Shown: positions 44,052 to 53,099, numbered from the stretch's first letter. The stretch is DNA of 64,000 nt from Chloroflexota bacterium (GCA_013204555.1 JABMNO010000066.1:1-64000), one strand, 5' to 3'. The notes: a model not told the origin generated them from the letters alone. A program made the numbers and translations.

Positions 44052-45680
44052 TCACGTACCGAGCAGCCCCACTACGTCACCGTTTGGCATCAGGTCGATA
44101 TCAAAGGCGTTTGGTTTAGACGGCAATCCGGGAAGCGTGATGATGTCTCCGGCTAGCACCACGAACTGCCTGGCGCCCGCCGATACCCTCACTTCTCTAA
44201 CGTGGAGACTATGGCCTGTCGGCGCTCCACGCAGCGTGGGATCTGCAGAAACCGAGAGGTGAGTCTTGGCCATGCAGATTGGGAAATGCCAACCGTTGTT
44301 CTCAAATCGACGCGTCGTAGTCCTGGTCATTGGACCCCATGTGACTTCATCGGCGCGATAGAGGCCTTTTGCGAGCGAGTCAACTTTGTCGAAAGTTGAT
44401 GCATCGTCTTCGTAGAGCAACTCGACGTTAGCTGGCTGCTCAGTGGCGCTCACTACCGCCTCCGCCAGTTCGATCATTCCATCGCCACCCTCAGAGAATC
44501 CCTTCGCTTCAACGGCTGCGAGCGCGCCCGATTCCATCGCAACCTGCCGCGCCGCTTCGACCTCCAGGATGGTGTCATCCGGGAACCGGTTGATGGCGAC
44601 GACCACGGGCAGCCCGAACTTCTTGACCACGCCAATGGCATGCTTCAGGTTGGCTGCGCCTTCCTGCAGCGCTGGCACGTTTGGCGTAGTGAGATCTTTC
44701 ATCTCAATACCACCATGCCACTTCAGCCCCCTGATGGTGCAGACGACCACCGCCGCGGAAGGTTTTGGACCACCCTGCCGGACCTTGATATCCATGAACT
44801 TCTCAAATCCAAGGTCGGCACCAAATCCGGCCTCGGTAATCACGTAGTCAGCGGCGTTAGTCGCGAGCACGTCTGCGACTATCGATGAGCAGCCATGAGC
44901 GATATTTCCGAATGGCCCCATGTGAACAATCGTCGGCTGCCCTTCATTCGTCTGGGCAAGATTGGGCTTCAAGGCGTCTTTGAGCAGCACCATCATTGAG
45001 CCCACCGCGCCAATATCTCCCGCCCGAACCGGGGTATTTTCACGAGTCCAGCCAACCACTATGTCGCCAAGCCGGTCCCGCAGGTCGCCGTAATCACTGG
45101 CAAGAGCCAGGATCGCCATAATTTCTGATGCCGCCGATATGTCAAACCCAGTCTGTCTGACAGGCCCGTCGCCGGTTGCTCCAAGGCCCTGGGCAATGTT
45201 CCGAAGACCGCGATCTTCTGCGTCAGTAACACGACGCCATGTAATGCCATCGGCCGGCAGCGTTCCGGCTCGCGATGCGTTGTCAGTCATCGCAGCCAGG
45301 AAGTTGTGGGCGGACTCCATAGCGTGGAAATCACCCGTGAAATGCAGATTTATATCGCTGGCCGGCTGAACGACGGACTTTCCGCCACCGGTGCCACCGC
45401 CCTTACGGCCAAACAATGGACCCAGAGATGGCTGTCTCAGGGTCAGCACAACGTTCTTGCCAATCTTTCCAAGACCCTGCGTAAGACCAACGGCCGTTGT
45501 AGATTTGCCTTCACCCGCAGGAGTAGGGGTGATTGCGGTAACGACGATTAGCTTCCCGGGCTTTTCCCTGGTTGGGAACGACTCAAATGGGATCTTCGCT
45601 TTATCGTGCCCGTACGGCTCAATATCCGCGAGTGTAAGTCCCAGATCACCGGCAATATCTGCGATTGGCCTCAACTGCAC
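44052..45680 (-). CDS. fhs: Formate--tetrahydrofolate ligase
   Basis: A 542-residue enzyme making 10-formyl-tetrahydrofolate from formate, ATP and tetrahydrofolate. The ATP-binding motif TPTPAGEGKSTTAVGL is near residue 51, followed by LRQPSLGPLFGRKGGGTGGG, and LHFTGDFHAMESAHNF and PNLAQTNEGQPTIVHMGPFG match the family. It is slightly shorter than the usual ~555 residues but complete. Together with the adjacent formate dehydrogenase it links CO2/formate to one-carbon folate units, either assimilating formate or oxidising methyl groups. It follows a small membrane protein gene by 24 bp. Confidence 0.95.
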   Translation of the reverse strand: MQLRPIADIAGDLGLTLADIEPYGHDKAKIPFESFPTREKPGKLIVVTAITPTPAGEGKSTTAVGLTQGLGKIGKNVVLTLRQPSLGPLFGRKGGGTGGGKSVVQPASDINLHFTGDFHAMESAHNFLAAMTDNASRAGTLPADGITWRRVTDAEDRGLRNIAQGLGATGDGPVRQTGFDISAASEIMAILALASDYGDLRDRLGDIVVGWTRENTPVRAGDIGAVGSMMVLLKDALKPNLAQTNEGQPTIVHMGPFGNIAHGCSSIVADVLATNAADYVITEAGFGADLGFEKFMDIKVRQGGPKPSAAVVVCTIRGLKWHGGIEMKDLTTPNVPALQEGAANLKHAIGVVKKFGLPVVVAINRFPDDTILEVEAARQVAMESGALAAVEAKGFSEGGDGMIELAEAVVSATEQPANVELLYEDDASTFDKVDSLAKGLYRADEVTWGPMTRTTTRRFENNGWHFPICMAKTHLSVSADPTLRGAPTGHSLHVREVRVSAGARQFVVLAGDIITLPGLPSKPNAFDIDLMPNGDVVGLLGT

Positions 45681-45704
45681 ATAACTCCTTCTGTCGCCCT
45701 CCTC

Positions 45705-45968
45705 TTAGAGGATTCGGGCTTTTCGTCCAACGCTCAGACCTATAAATGCTATCGAACCAAACATAACAACCCAATCCCAGTGAATCGTGCGTCCTATCCA
45801 CTGGTTCACAACAACGGCAAATGTGAGCATCACCGCTGTTGTCACGATCGCCCATGCGATCGACTGCGGCCAATCTCTCTCCGGCTCCGAAACGCCAAAT
45901 AAGTATCTCAGGTTCTCAATGGAGAACGTTTTGATCTGGCTTGGTTTCACACTTTTCTTTACTGCCAT
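45705..45968 (-). CDS. Small membrane protein (87 aa) heading the fhs-fdhA operon
   Basis: A basic, soluble ~30-residue start (MAVKKSVKPSQIKTF, then ENLRYLFGVSEPERDW) is followed by two transmembrane helices (about residues 38-55 and 64-80). A strong gggagg site lies 5-6 nt before the ATG. It precedes fhs by 24 bp on the same strand. No family recognised. It could be a membrane anchor or an unrelated small protein. Confidence 0.65.
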   Translation of the reverse strand: MAVKKSVKPSQIKTFSIENLRYLFGVSEPERDWPQSIAWAIVTTAVMLTFAVVVNQWIGRTIHWDWVVMFGSIAFIGLSVGRKARIL

Positions 45969-46113
45969 GGCCGCCTCCCGACGTGTCTAATTCAGTCCGT
46001 GGACTTAGATGCCGAATAAGGGCCATCGGCCACATTACTAGATAAGAAGCTGTATTGCTGCGTTTGAGAACATTCGTTATACTTTCCTCACTCGTAATTT
46101 TGTAATCATGTAA

Positions 46114-46632
46114 TTGGATGGGCCAATGAGTAACGAAGCACAACGGTTTTTCACAGACCGGATACCAGGCGACTGGTTCGAATCAAACCTGGAGATCATC
46201 TCGGACCGCGACGAAATCCTTGTGACAGGCGACCTCGCAGACCCTCAGGTTGAGGATGCCTCGGACGAGGACGCGGTCAAGCTCGCACGGGCCCAGGCCG
46301 TCAACGAGTTCCGTGAGGCGACTCGCGATGAACGAATGAAGATTGCTGATGAAGCTGAGACGTTGTTTGGCCGAAAAGTTTCGTGGGGCGCCGGTATCGG
46401 TGATCAACGCGTGCTATTCACCCACCTCGGAGTTCCGGTGATGAGCCGACTACGCCTTCCGGAGCGGGAGACCCTGGACACGCTCGTTACCGCGGGAGTG
46501 GCCCGTAACCGGAGCGATGCACTGGCGTGGTGCGTCAAATACGTCCGAAAACAGCAAGCCGACTGGCTCGCAGAACTACAAGAAGCGTTCACCAAGGTCG
46601 AAGAGGTCCGTTCTTCCGGCCCAAACATCTAG
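46114..46632 (+). CDS. Uncharacterised protein with C-terminal ribbon-helix-helix-like segment
   Basis: A 172-residue protein (168 if it starts at the better ATG at 46126, MSNEAQRFF). Residues ~1-105 hold an unfamiliar alpha/beta domain including QRFFTDRIPGDWFESNLEI and a charged helix of the kind found in DUFs of Actinobacteria and Chloroflexota. Residues ~120-165 (RLRLPERETLDTLVTAG, then NRSDALAWCVKYV) resemble the strand-helix-helix of CopG/Arc-type DNA-binding proteins. It may be a regulator, but no partner toxin gene is adjacent. It is divergent from the fhs operon. Confidence 0.65.
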   Translation: MDGPMSNEAQRFFTDRIPGDWFESNLEIISDRDEILVTGDLADPQVEDASDEDAVKLARAQAVNEFREATRDERMKIADEAETLFGRKVSWGAGIGDQRVLFTHLGVPVMSRLRLPERETLDTLVTAGVARNRSDALAWCVKYVRKQQADWLAELQEAFTKVEEVRSSGPNI

Positions 46633-47202
46633 TTATTTATCGCCCTCCCCTCGCAAGCCGGCGCGCAAGCGTAGCGGCCAACTGATCGGGACATCAGAAG
46701 AAGCCAGAGGGAACGGGTGAAACACGGAGGCGGCCGTGTGGCCGCCTCCGTAGCTGCCCAATTGCCGACGATGGCTTGCAAAAAGATTCGTCGGAATTTC
46801 AAATCCACATCCGGGTTGGCTGGAGTACACGATCGAATGGCACTGTGTCCGGCGCACGGTGCTAATTGGTTCGACGTGCAAGAGTCCTCGGAGGTTCAAA
46901 AAGTGGCCATGCACTCTCACCACGTTCCTCATCCCGCACCGATATCGTAGGGGCGTCTGGGGTAGATGCGCCCCGGATTTGGAAGCGAATGTCGCAACCA
47001 ACGCGACGTCTTTGGGATGAGGTTGCAGTGCATCAAAAGAGCATGTGTGTAGGCGCTACACGGGGTGCAGCTATCGCCGCCACCCCTACGACGATTTCAT
47101 GCTCGACGAGCAAGTTGATTCCCGGGGCCAACATTTCCCGCCAAAAAGAAAAGTGGCCCCAGTTTTGGGGCCACTTCTGCGTATGTATCTTTGCGTGGCG
47201 CC
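46633..47202. other. Intergenic gap with hairpins
   Basis: 570 bp with no supported gene. A perfect 12-bp hairpin (46724-46735 with 46740-46751, loop GTGT) follows the ribbon-helix-helix gene; it has no T tract. A family-B palindrome (taggggcgtct...agatgcgcccc) lies at about 46948-46975. The last 60 bp hold the hppA terminator. Short frames on both strands read through these palindromes and look non-coding. Confidence 0.5.
47143..47174 (-). terminator. Rho-independent terminator of hppA
   Basis: On the minus strand GTGGCCCC pairs with GGGGCCAC (47153-47160 and 47167-47174 on plus) around a 6-nt loop. It is followed by a T-rich tract (CTTTTCTTTTT, plus 47142-47152). It lies 29 bp after the hppA stop. 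Confidence 0.88.
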
Positions 47203-49284
47203 CTAAATAAAGAGCGGTCCGAAGATCAGGGATACCACGGCCATCAGCTTGAGCAGAATGTTCAACGCTGGACCAGAGGTGTCCTTGAATGGGTCACCAA
47301 CCGTGTCGCCAGTAACCGCGGCTGCGTGAGCGTCTGAGCCCTTGCCACCGTAGTTGCCCAGTTCGACGTACTTCTTCGCGTTATCCCATGCTCCACCCGC
47401 ATTGGCCATGAAGACCGCGAGGAAGAAACCGGTAACGATTGAGCCAAGTAGCAATCCGCCAAGGACTTCCGGGCCGAGAACGGCACCGACAAGAACTGGC
47501 GAAATGACTGCAATCAGTCCGGGAAGGATCATCGCCTTGAGCGATCCCTGTGTGGAGATATCCACAGCGCGGGCCGCATCCGGCTTCACACCCGGCAGGC
47601 CTTCTCGCAATCCCGGAATCTCCCGGAACTGCCGTCGTACCTCTTCGATCATGGAGTTAGCGGCATCGCCAACGGCTTTCATAGTGAGTCCGGCAAACAG
47701 GAACGGCAGGACTCCACCAATCATCAGTCCAATGGTGAGATCAGGATCGTCTAGCCTGAAGACGTCGACTTCAGCAACTTCACCGTAAGCGACCATCAGC
47801 GCGAGGGCCGTCAGTACGGCTGAACCAATTGCGAAACCCTTTCCGGTGGCGGCTGTGGTGTTACCAAGAGCATCAAGTGCGTCGGTACGCTCGCGTACTT
47901 CAGGGTCAAGGTGCGCTTGCTCCGCAATTCCACCAGCGTTGTCCGCCACAGGACCGTATGCGTCCGTGGCGAGCGTGATACCCAGCGTGGAAAGCATTCC
48001 AACGGCTGCGAGGGCGATTCCGTAGACGCCTGCAAGCTCGTTAGAGATGTAGATCGCTGCGATAACCGATGCCGCCGGGATCACGGTGCTGAACATTCCG
48101 ATGGCCACTCCAGCGATGATCACTGAGGCAGCGCCAGTGGGCGACTGTGACGCTATCCACTGAACCGGCTTGTTCTCGTAGGAAGTGAAGTACTCCGTCG
48201 CGGTTCCGATCACCTGTCCTGCGACGAGTCCTGTAACAACCACCCAGAACAGCTTGAAATCTAGGTCAAGCGCTGCAATCGCAATCCCGGTGCCGATCAG
48301 TGCCAGTCCACCAGCGCCAAAGATGCCGGTACGAATGGTCCATAGCAACCTCGACATTCCAGCACCTTCCGGTGCCCGAACAAGGAAGGTCCCAATGATC
48401 GAAGCAGCAATTCCAATTCCACCTACCAGCATTGGCAGTACGAATAGTTGGCTATCAAAATCAGCCACCCACGCGTCGGTTGCGAAGATAGTCGTTCCGG
48501 CCGCCAGCGTGGCGAGTGCAAGAGCCGAGATCATGGAGCCAACGTAGGACTCAAACAGATCCGCACCCATTCCTGCAACGTCACCCACGTTGTCTCCAAC
48601 GTTGTCAGCGATTGTTGCCGGGTTGCGAGGGTCGTCCTCGGGAATGCCAGCTTCGATCTTGCCAACGAGGTCTGCTCCAACGTCAGCGGCCTTCGTGAAG
48701 ATGCCGCCACCCACCCTGGCAAACAGGGCGATTGACGATGCACCGAATCCGAATCCGGCAACGATGGCCGGGTCCCGAAATATCATCCAGAGTGCCGTGA
48801 TGCCGAGGATACCGATTCCTACGACTGTCATGCCCATCACGGAGCCAGCGCTGAACGCGACCCGCAATCCACTGTTCAGACTTACGGCTGCCGCAGTAGC
48901 AGTTCGGGTGTTGGCCCGAACTGCGATGCTCATGCCAATAAATCCGGCGAGAGCGGAACCAATGGCGCCGGCCAGATATGAAAGGGCAGTCCATGGACCT
49001 TCAGAATCGATTCCGAAGCCACCGTAACCGCCAGTCTCCAGGCTCTTCTTATCAAGAATGTTGTAGTCGATGAACAACGCAAGAATGATAAAGACCACGA
49101 CCACGAAGACGGCGAGAATCATGTACTCCCGCTTCAGGAAGGCCATTGCGCCTTCCTTGATCAGATCGCCAATCTCGCGAACCGTTTCATTGCCTTGATC
49201 CTGGCGTGTTACGTGCCAGGCGAGCGCGACCGCCGTCAGTAGCGCCAATCCACCACCCGCAAGGGCGATGATAAGTGACTCCAT
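47203..49284 (-). CDS. hppA: Membrane-bound ion-translocating pyrophosphatase
   Basis: A 693-residue integral membrane pyrophosphatase with about 16 helices that couples PPi hydrolysis to H+ or Na+ export. The substrate-binding [20 protein letters not shown] segment is intact, as are [16 protein letters not shown] and the C-terminal [20 protein letters not shown] block. The key segment reads [16 protein letters not shown]: Ala rather than Lys at the diagnostic position, which points to the K+-dependent class. Whether H+ or Na+ is pumped cannot be settled here. Such pumps save energy in oligotrophic and low-energy bacteria. Monocistronic with its own terminator. Confidence 0.95.
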   Translation of the reverse strand: MESLIIALAGGGLALLTAVALAWHVTRQDQGNETVREIGDLIKEGAMAFLKREYMILAVFVVVVFIILALFIDYNILDKKSLETGGYGGFGIDSEGPWTALSYLAGAIGSALAGFIGMSIAVRANTRTATAAAVSLNSGLRVAFSAGSVMGMTVVGIGILGITALWMIFRDPAIVAGFGFGASSIALFARVGGGIFTKAADVGADLVGKIEAGIPEDDPRNPATIADNVGDNVGDVAGMGADLFESYVGSMISALALATLAAGTTIFATDAWVADFDSQLFVLPMLVGGIGIAASIIGTFLVRAPEGAGMSRLLWTIRTGIFGAGGLALIGTGIAIAALDLDFKLFWVVVTGLVAGQVIGTATEYFTSYENKPVQWIASQSPTGAASVIIAGVAIGMFSTVIPAASVIAAIYISNELAGVYGIALAAVGMLSTLGITLATDAYGPVADNAGGIAEQAHLDPEVRERTDALDALGNTTAATGKGFAIGSAVLTALALMVAYGEVAEVDVFRLDDPDLTIGLMIGGVLPFLFAGLTMKAVGDAANSMIEEVRRQFREIPGLREGLPGVKPDAARAVDISTQGSLKAMILPGLIAVISPVLVGAVLGPEVLGGLLLGSIVTGFFLAVFMANAGGAWDNAKKYVELGNYGGKGSDAHAAAVTGDTVGDPFKDTSGPALNILLKLMAVVSLIFGPLFI

Positions 49285-49849
49285 TAGATTTCCCCTCCGC
49301 GAAAGAACCTTCCCGCTGGGAAGGCTCGTAAGAACAGGACACGCCCGAGCGGCGTATGCAAAGTCCCGTCAAAAAAACTATCAGCGCACCTGCACGGAGT
49401 CAATGAAAAACAGTGGCTGAAATTACGAATATCGACGCGGACCCCCGAATCGCCACCCCACACGCCCTCCAATAAAATGTCACTTCGGGCTCCTGTAGGT
49501 GATCCGGGATCTCAGCCACGTAATGGGATGAGGGTAGTTGTCGCCAGTCCACACGCGGCGTCTGATTGCTCCATATTTATTGACCGTTGCAATAATCGAC
49601 GCTGAGATCCAGGATCGCTCCGGCCAAGCCCTGCACGTCCGGGATGACTGTATGGGGGCTTTGCCTTCCGCGTTACTAATTACAACTGTGCGAGAGCTTG
49701 TGGTCTCGGATGCGGGATGGCGAGTGTCTCGGGCTTTTGGTCGACGTGTGGCGCCGTATACCTGGCCGCAACCGCTATCTCAGCATCGTAGGGGTGCCCC
49801 TAGTGGATACCCGGTCCGACACCGGGGGTACCCGGATCCCACAGCGAGC
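49285..49849. other. Intergenic gap with repeat family C halves and hairpins
   Basis: 565 bp with no supported gene. It contains an inverted copy of family-C half B at 49495-49516 (gtaggtgatccgggatctcagc) and a direct copy at 49597-49647, so the two face each other about 100 bp apart. Near 49794-49845 a further GC-rich palindrome (cccggtccgacaccggg) is flanked by ggataccc and gggtaccc. The promoter of hppA should be close to 49300-49400. Confidence 0.5.
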
Positions 49850-50494
49850 CTACTCCAGGCTATCGGCCACTTGCCGCAGTCGCTCTTCCAGCGCAAGTTG
49901 GCGAGCGGCAACGGTTAGATCACTGCGAGTCCGTTCAAGTACGGCACGAAACTGATCCGTCGTCCGCCGGAGACCTCTTGTGACGGCATCCGGATAGTCA
50001 AGCGATATCAACTCCGAATAGACCATGTCCATGAACTCAAGAAGTCGCTCGGCTGTCTCCAGGTCCCCACCCCGCAGGCTGTCAAGGATCGACCGTCGGA
50101 GTTCGCTGGCAGCCTCCGCAAGGCCATTCATATAGGGAGCAGGCCCAACGCCTAACTCATCGGGAGATGGAATTGACTCATTCAATAGAGCGGCGATGGT
50201 GAGATTCGCCTCGACGTACTCCTTCTCTGCGTCGTGGAGAAGTCCAGAGTCGAAGAACTCGCGGCGTTCTCTAGTTAGCTTCGACGCGGGAAGTATCTCC
50301 TCACCCGCCTGTCTCGCCAGATTGCGCGCCTCTTCCATTTCCCCGCGGTGTGCGGCGCGGATTGCACGTGAAGAGAGTTGGATGGTGAGACGGGCTGCTC
50401 TGACTGCCTGCTCTCGATCAGCATGGGCAACATCGAACTGCTCTCGCGCCGCCGCCACGATCGCCTTCAGATCACGTTCGTCGCGATCTACCAC
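49850..50494 (-). CDS. Translin/TRAX family protein
   Basis: A 214-residue all-helical protein matching translin. It includes ADREQAVRAARLTIQLSSRA, EKEYVEANLTIAALLNES, and LDYPDAVTRGLRRTTDQF with the closing SDLTVAARQLALEERL. Acidic residues at the TRAX active-site positions (the two Glu of EYVEA, and the Asp/Glu of the final helices) are kept, so RNase activity is conceivable. In eukaryotes TRAX-translin forms the RNA-processing C3PO complex; homologues occur in archaea and a minority of bacteria. The GTG start at 50494 directly abuts the thiE stop (TAA then GTG), indicating translational coupling. Confidence 0.8.
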   Translation of the reverse strand: MVDRDERDLKAIVAAAREQFDVAHADREQAVRAARLTIQLSSRAIRAAHRGEMEEARNLARQAGEEILPASKLTRERREFFDSGLLHDAEKEYVEANLTIAALLNESIPSPDELGVGPAPYMNGLAEAASELRRSILDSLRGGDLETAERLLEFMDMVYSELISLDYPDAVTRGLRRTTDQFRAVLERTRSDLTVAARQLALEERLRQVADSLE

Positions 50495-51514
50495 TTATCT
50501 GGTCTCGTCGATCATGTCCGCCAGCTGAGCAGCGGCGGCTTTCGGATCGCTTGCCATGGTTACAGCGGTTACGACGCAGACCGAGTCTGCGCCAGCTTCA
50601 AGCACTGCGCCAATGTTCTCCTTATTGATGCCGCCAATTGCCACAACCGGCACTCTCACCACTTCCGACGCACGTCGTAGCGTGTCAAGACCGGCAGGAC
50701 GCGTGTTCGATTTCGTGGCGGTGTTATAGATCGCGCCTACCGCTACGTAGTCAGCGGAATCAGACTCGGATGCAATCGCTTCCTCAAATGTGGCGTTCGA
50801 TTGACCGATGAGTTGGGCGCTCGACAGAATCGACCGAGCGTCTGCGATGGACATGTCTTTCTGGCCAACGTGGAGGCCGGTTGCATTGCTTAGCTGCGCC
50901 ACGTCAGCATCATCGTTGGCAATGAAGATCCGGTTTTTCGCAGCACAGATATCGGCGATCTGCCGGGCATCGGAAATCAGAACTGCCTTATCCGACACCT
51001 TGTCTCGCAATTGCACCGCTGCTGCCCCGCCATCAATCGCGGCTTGCGCCACCTCAACCGTCGAGCGACCATTCGTGTGCTCGGGGTCGACAATCACATA
51101 CAGGCCGCCTCGCAGGTTTTCGGCGTGGCGCCTGCGGACATCCTCACCGAGACGAAGACCAATGCGTTCAAGAACTTTTACAGCACCTTCGACCCACGGG
51201 GCATGGAGTCCTTCCGTCACTTCCGGGGTAAGTATCTCCAGAAGCTGAAGGGTGGAAGAAACAACCTCCGCTGCAATGAGTCCAGCCGGTTGAGGATTCT
51301 TCCCGCGTTCGATCACATCGCTAAACGCCTGCCGATCCCGCTCTTCTCTGGCGCCAATGGCGAGTACCGATTCGCGCAGAGTTTTCAGATCTGTTGTAAG
51401 ACCGATCGGCTGCGTCACCACTGCCTCAAGAAACCGCAGGTTGTGGTGGATCGACTCAATTTGCGCGGCAATGTAGGCCCGCCGCTGTGCGCTGTCTGTC
51501 ATGACGCCTTTCAA
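50495..51514 (-). CDS. thiE: Thiamine phosphate synthase with N-terminal helical extension
   Basis: 339 residues, of which the last ~210 are a TIM-barrel ThiE joining the pyrimidine and thiazole phosphates: GLYVIVDPEH, AAVQLRDKVSDKAVLI, IFIANDDADVAQL, GLHVGQKD, and VPVVAIGGINKENIGAVLEAGAD. The first ~130 residues are an extra helical domain (AQIESIHHNLRFLEAVV, then LKTLRESVLAIGAREERD). It is reminiscent of the N-terminal domain of cyanobacterial-type ThiE fusions (ThiD2 group), but this assignment is uncertain. The start is MKGVM or the second Met 12 nt later. It is coupled to the translin-like gene downstream. Confidence 0.88.
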   Translation of the reverse strand: MKGVMTDSAQRRAYIAAQIESIHHNLRFLEAVVTQPIGLTTDLKTLRESVLAIGAREERDRQAFSDVIERGKNPQPAGLIAAEVVSSTLQLLEILTPEVTEGLHAPWVEGAVKVLERIGLRLGEDVRRRHAENLRGGLYVIVDPEHTNGRSTVEVAQAAIDGGAAAVQLRDKVSDKAVLISDARQIADICAAKNRIFIANDDADVAQLSNATGLHVGQKDMSIADARSILSSAQLIGQSNATFEEAIASESDSADYVAVGAIYNTATKSNTRPAGLDTLRRASEVVRVPVVAIGGINKENIGAVLEAGADSVCVVTAVTMASDPKAAAAQLADMIDETR

Positions 51515-51655
51515 TTAGCAAGAAGGGAGTTTTGGAGGTGTGGAATCCAGGCTATATTGCTGGTAGTTTTACAGCGATATTCGCCCGAGAAAAGCGGGCG
51601 GATTGTACCATGTGGCACCGTTCATCCTCGCCTAAATCATTCGGAGAAATGTCCC

Positions 51656-52594
51656 ATGGCCTCAAACCGCCCCGGTCAAGATCAGGTGCTTGACTACATG
51701 AAGTCGCTATCCAACTGGGGCCGCTGGGGCGACGATGATGAGCTTGGCACGCTGAATCACCTGTCGGCTGCCAAGACCAAGGCAGCGACAGCGTTAGTGC
51801 AGGACGGTGAAACGGTTACCTGCGCACGCCCCATCGACTACACCGCTGGTGAGCATTCGCCCCGCCCACCGCAGCACTTCATGGTTTCAACCGGAGAAGG
51901 CTATCGACCCGGTGACGGCGGGCCAGACAAGCAAGTCGCTATGGACTATTTTGGTCTGGTCTTTCACGGCCATTCCGTAACCCATCTGGACTCCCCTGCT
52001 CACTTCTTTTGGGACGGCAGCATGTACAACGGCCACCCCTCAACGCTCATCACCGCCGCTCAAGGTGCCCTCAAGGAGTCGATAGACGTCGCCCACAAAG
52101 GGATCGTGAGTCGTGGAGTGCTGGTAGACGTGCCGTATCTGAGAGGCATCGATCACATTGAACCGGGAGATGGCGTCACGCTGGATGACATCGCCGCGGC
52201 CGAGGAGCGATGCGGGTTCACGATAGAACCTGGGGATGTGCTGCTGATGCGCACAGGTCAGTACAAAACCATTCTGGAGAGCGGGCCACTGCCACCAACG
52301 AGTTCGTCCGGGCCATTGCCGGAGATTCTTCCACTGTTGCACGAGCGCGGTGTGGCCGTCTCTGGTTCCGACACCGGCAACGATGTGCAGCCAACCGGAT
52401 ACGAGCGATTCACGAATCCGTTCCACCAGGTTGGGATAGTGGCTATGGGCATCTGGATTCTGGATAACGCCAACCTGGAGGGTCTTTCAATCGCGTGCCA
52501 GGAGCGAAACCGCTGGGAGTTTCTCATCAACATCCTGCCACTGCGGATTCCGAATGGGACGGGCTCTCCGTGCAATCCGGTGGCGGTGTTCTAG
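51656..52594 (+). CDS. Cyclase family protein (kynurenine formamidase-like hydrolase)
   Basis: A 312-residue metal-dependent hydrolase of the 'putative cyclase' family (PF04199). The metal motif GHSVTHLDSPAHFFWDG matches the family's HxxTHxD...H, and the late SGSDTGNDVQPTGYERF and PFHQVGIVAMGIWILDN blocks are typical of the longer ~300-residue members. Relatives hydrolyse N-formylkynurenine, isatin or other cyclic amides or esters. The frame is open from 51011, but that overlaps thiE on the other strand; the ATG at 51656 starts the conserved region (DDELGTLNHL) after 30 residues. Confidence 0.86.
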   Translation: MASNRPGQDQVLDYMKSLSNWGRWGDDDELGTLNHLSAAKTKAATALVQDGETVTCARPIDYTAGEHSPRPPQHFMVSTGEGYRPGDGGPDKQVAMDYFGLVFHGHSVTHLDSPAHFFWDGSMYNGHPSTLITAAQGALKESIDVAHKGIVSRGVLVDVPYLRGIDHIEPGDGVTLDDIAAAEERCGFTIEPGDVLLMRTGQYKTILESGPLPPTSSSGPLPEILPLLHERGVAVSGSDTGNDVQPTGYERFTNPFHQVGIVAMGIWILDNANLEGLSIACQERNRWEFLINILPLRIPNGTGSPCNPVAVF

Positions 52595-53025
52595 GCGGCG
52601 CCCGCATCACTCCCGCACATGGACTCGAGTATTGCCATTAACGCGTGATCCTGACCCGAGGCCATGCCAACATGAACGAATGCCATGTCATCCAGAGCGA
52701 AGGCGGCTCCGGGCCGAAGTCGAAGGATCTGAATCGGTCGTTCGCGAAACGCGTTATTTGGCGTGACATCATCGATTCGCCGGGCAGGAATCAAGGCAGT
52801 TTCCATGAGATGTCGCGCTCAGACGCATGCGTCTGATCCTAAGACTCCGGTCCAAAGCGACCTCGCCCTGGATGACATTGAAGCTTTTCCCGCTGGGGGA
52901 CGTGGCAGGTAATTCGCACAAAGATTTCGCTCACACACGAAACTCTCACGCCCCCGCATATTGCAATGAGGATCGCGTGACCATCCGACGATTATTCACT
53001 TCTTTACAACGTAGCTACACCGATT

Positions 53026-53074
53026 TCACACATTGTGTGACGATATTTAACATGTAAACGTCACATAAATGTGA
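53026..53074 (+). promoter_or_regulatory. Pair of related palindromic operator-like sites
   Basis: TCACACA-T-TGTGTGA (53026-53040) and TCACAT-AA-ATGTGA (53061-53074) are both perfect palindromes sharing TCACA...TGTGA ends, about 35 bp centre to centre, i.e. slightly over three helical turns. They lie in AT-rich DNA about 30-100 bp before the first hairpin of the candidate RNA. Spacing and similarity suggest binding sites for one dimeric regulator; the regulator is unknown. Confidence 0.45.
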
Positions 53075-53099
53075 ATATATGAATGTATCTGGTGAATCT

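Noticed and set aside
46633-47001. 122-residue minus-strand frame, and plus-strand frames at 46717 and 46866
   Set aside because: They read through palindromes, lack ribosome-binding sites and have no recognisable domain.
51011-51655. N-terminal 215-residue extension of the cyclase-family protein
   Set aside because: This part is antisense to thiE; the conserved protein begins at ATG 51656.
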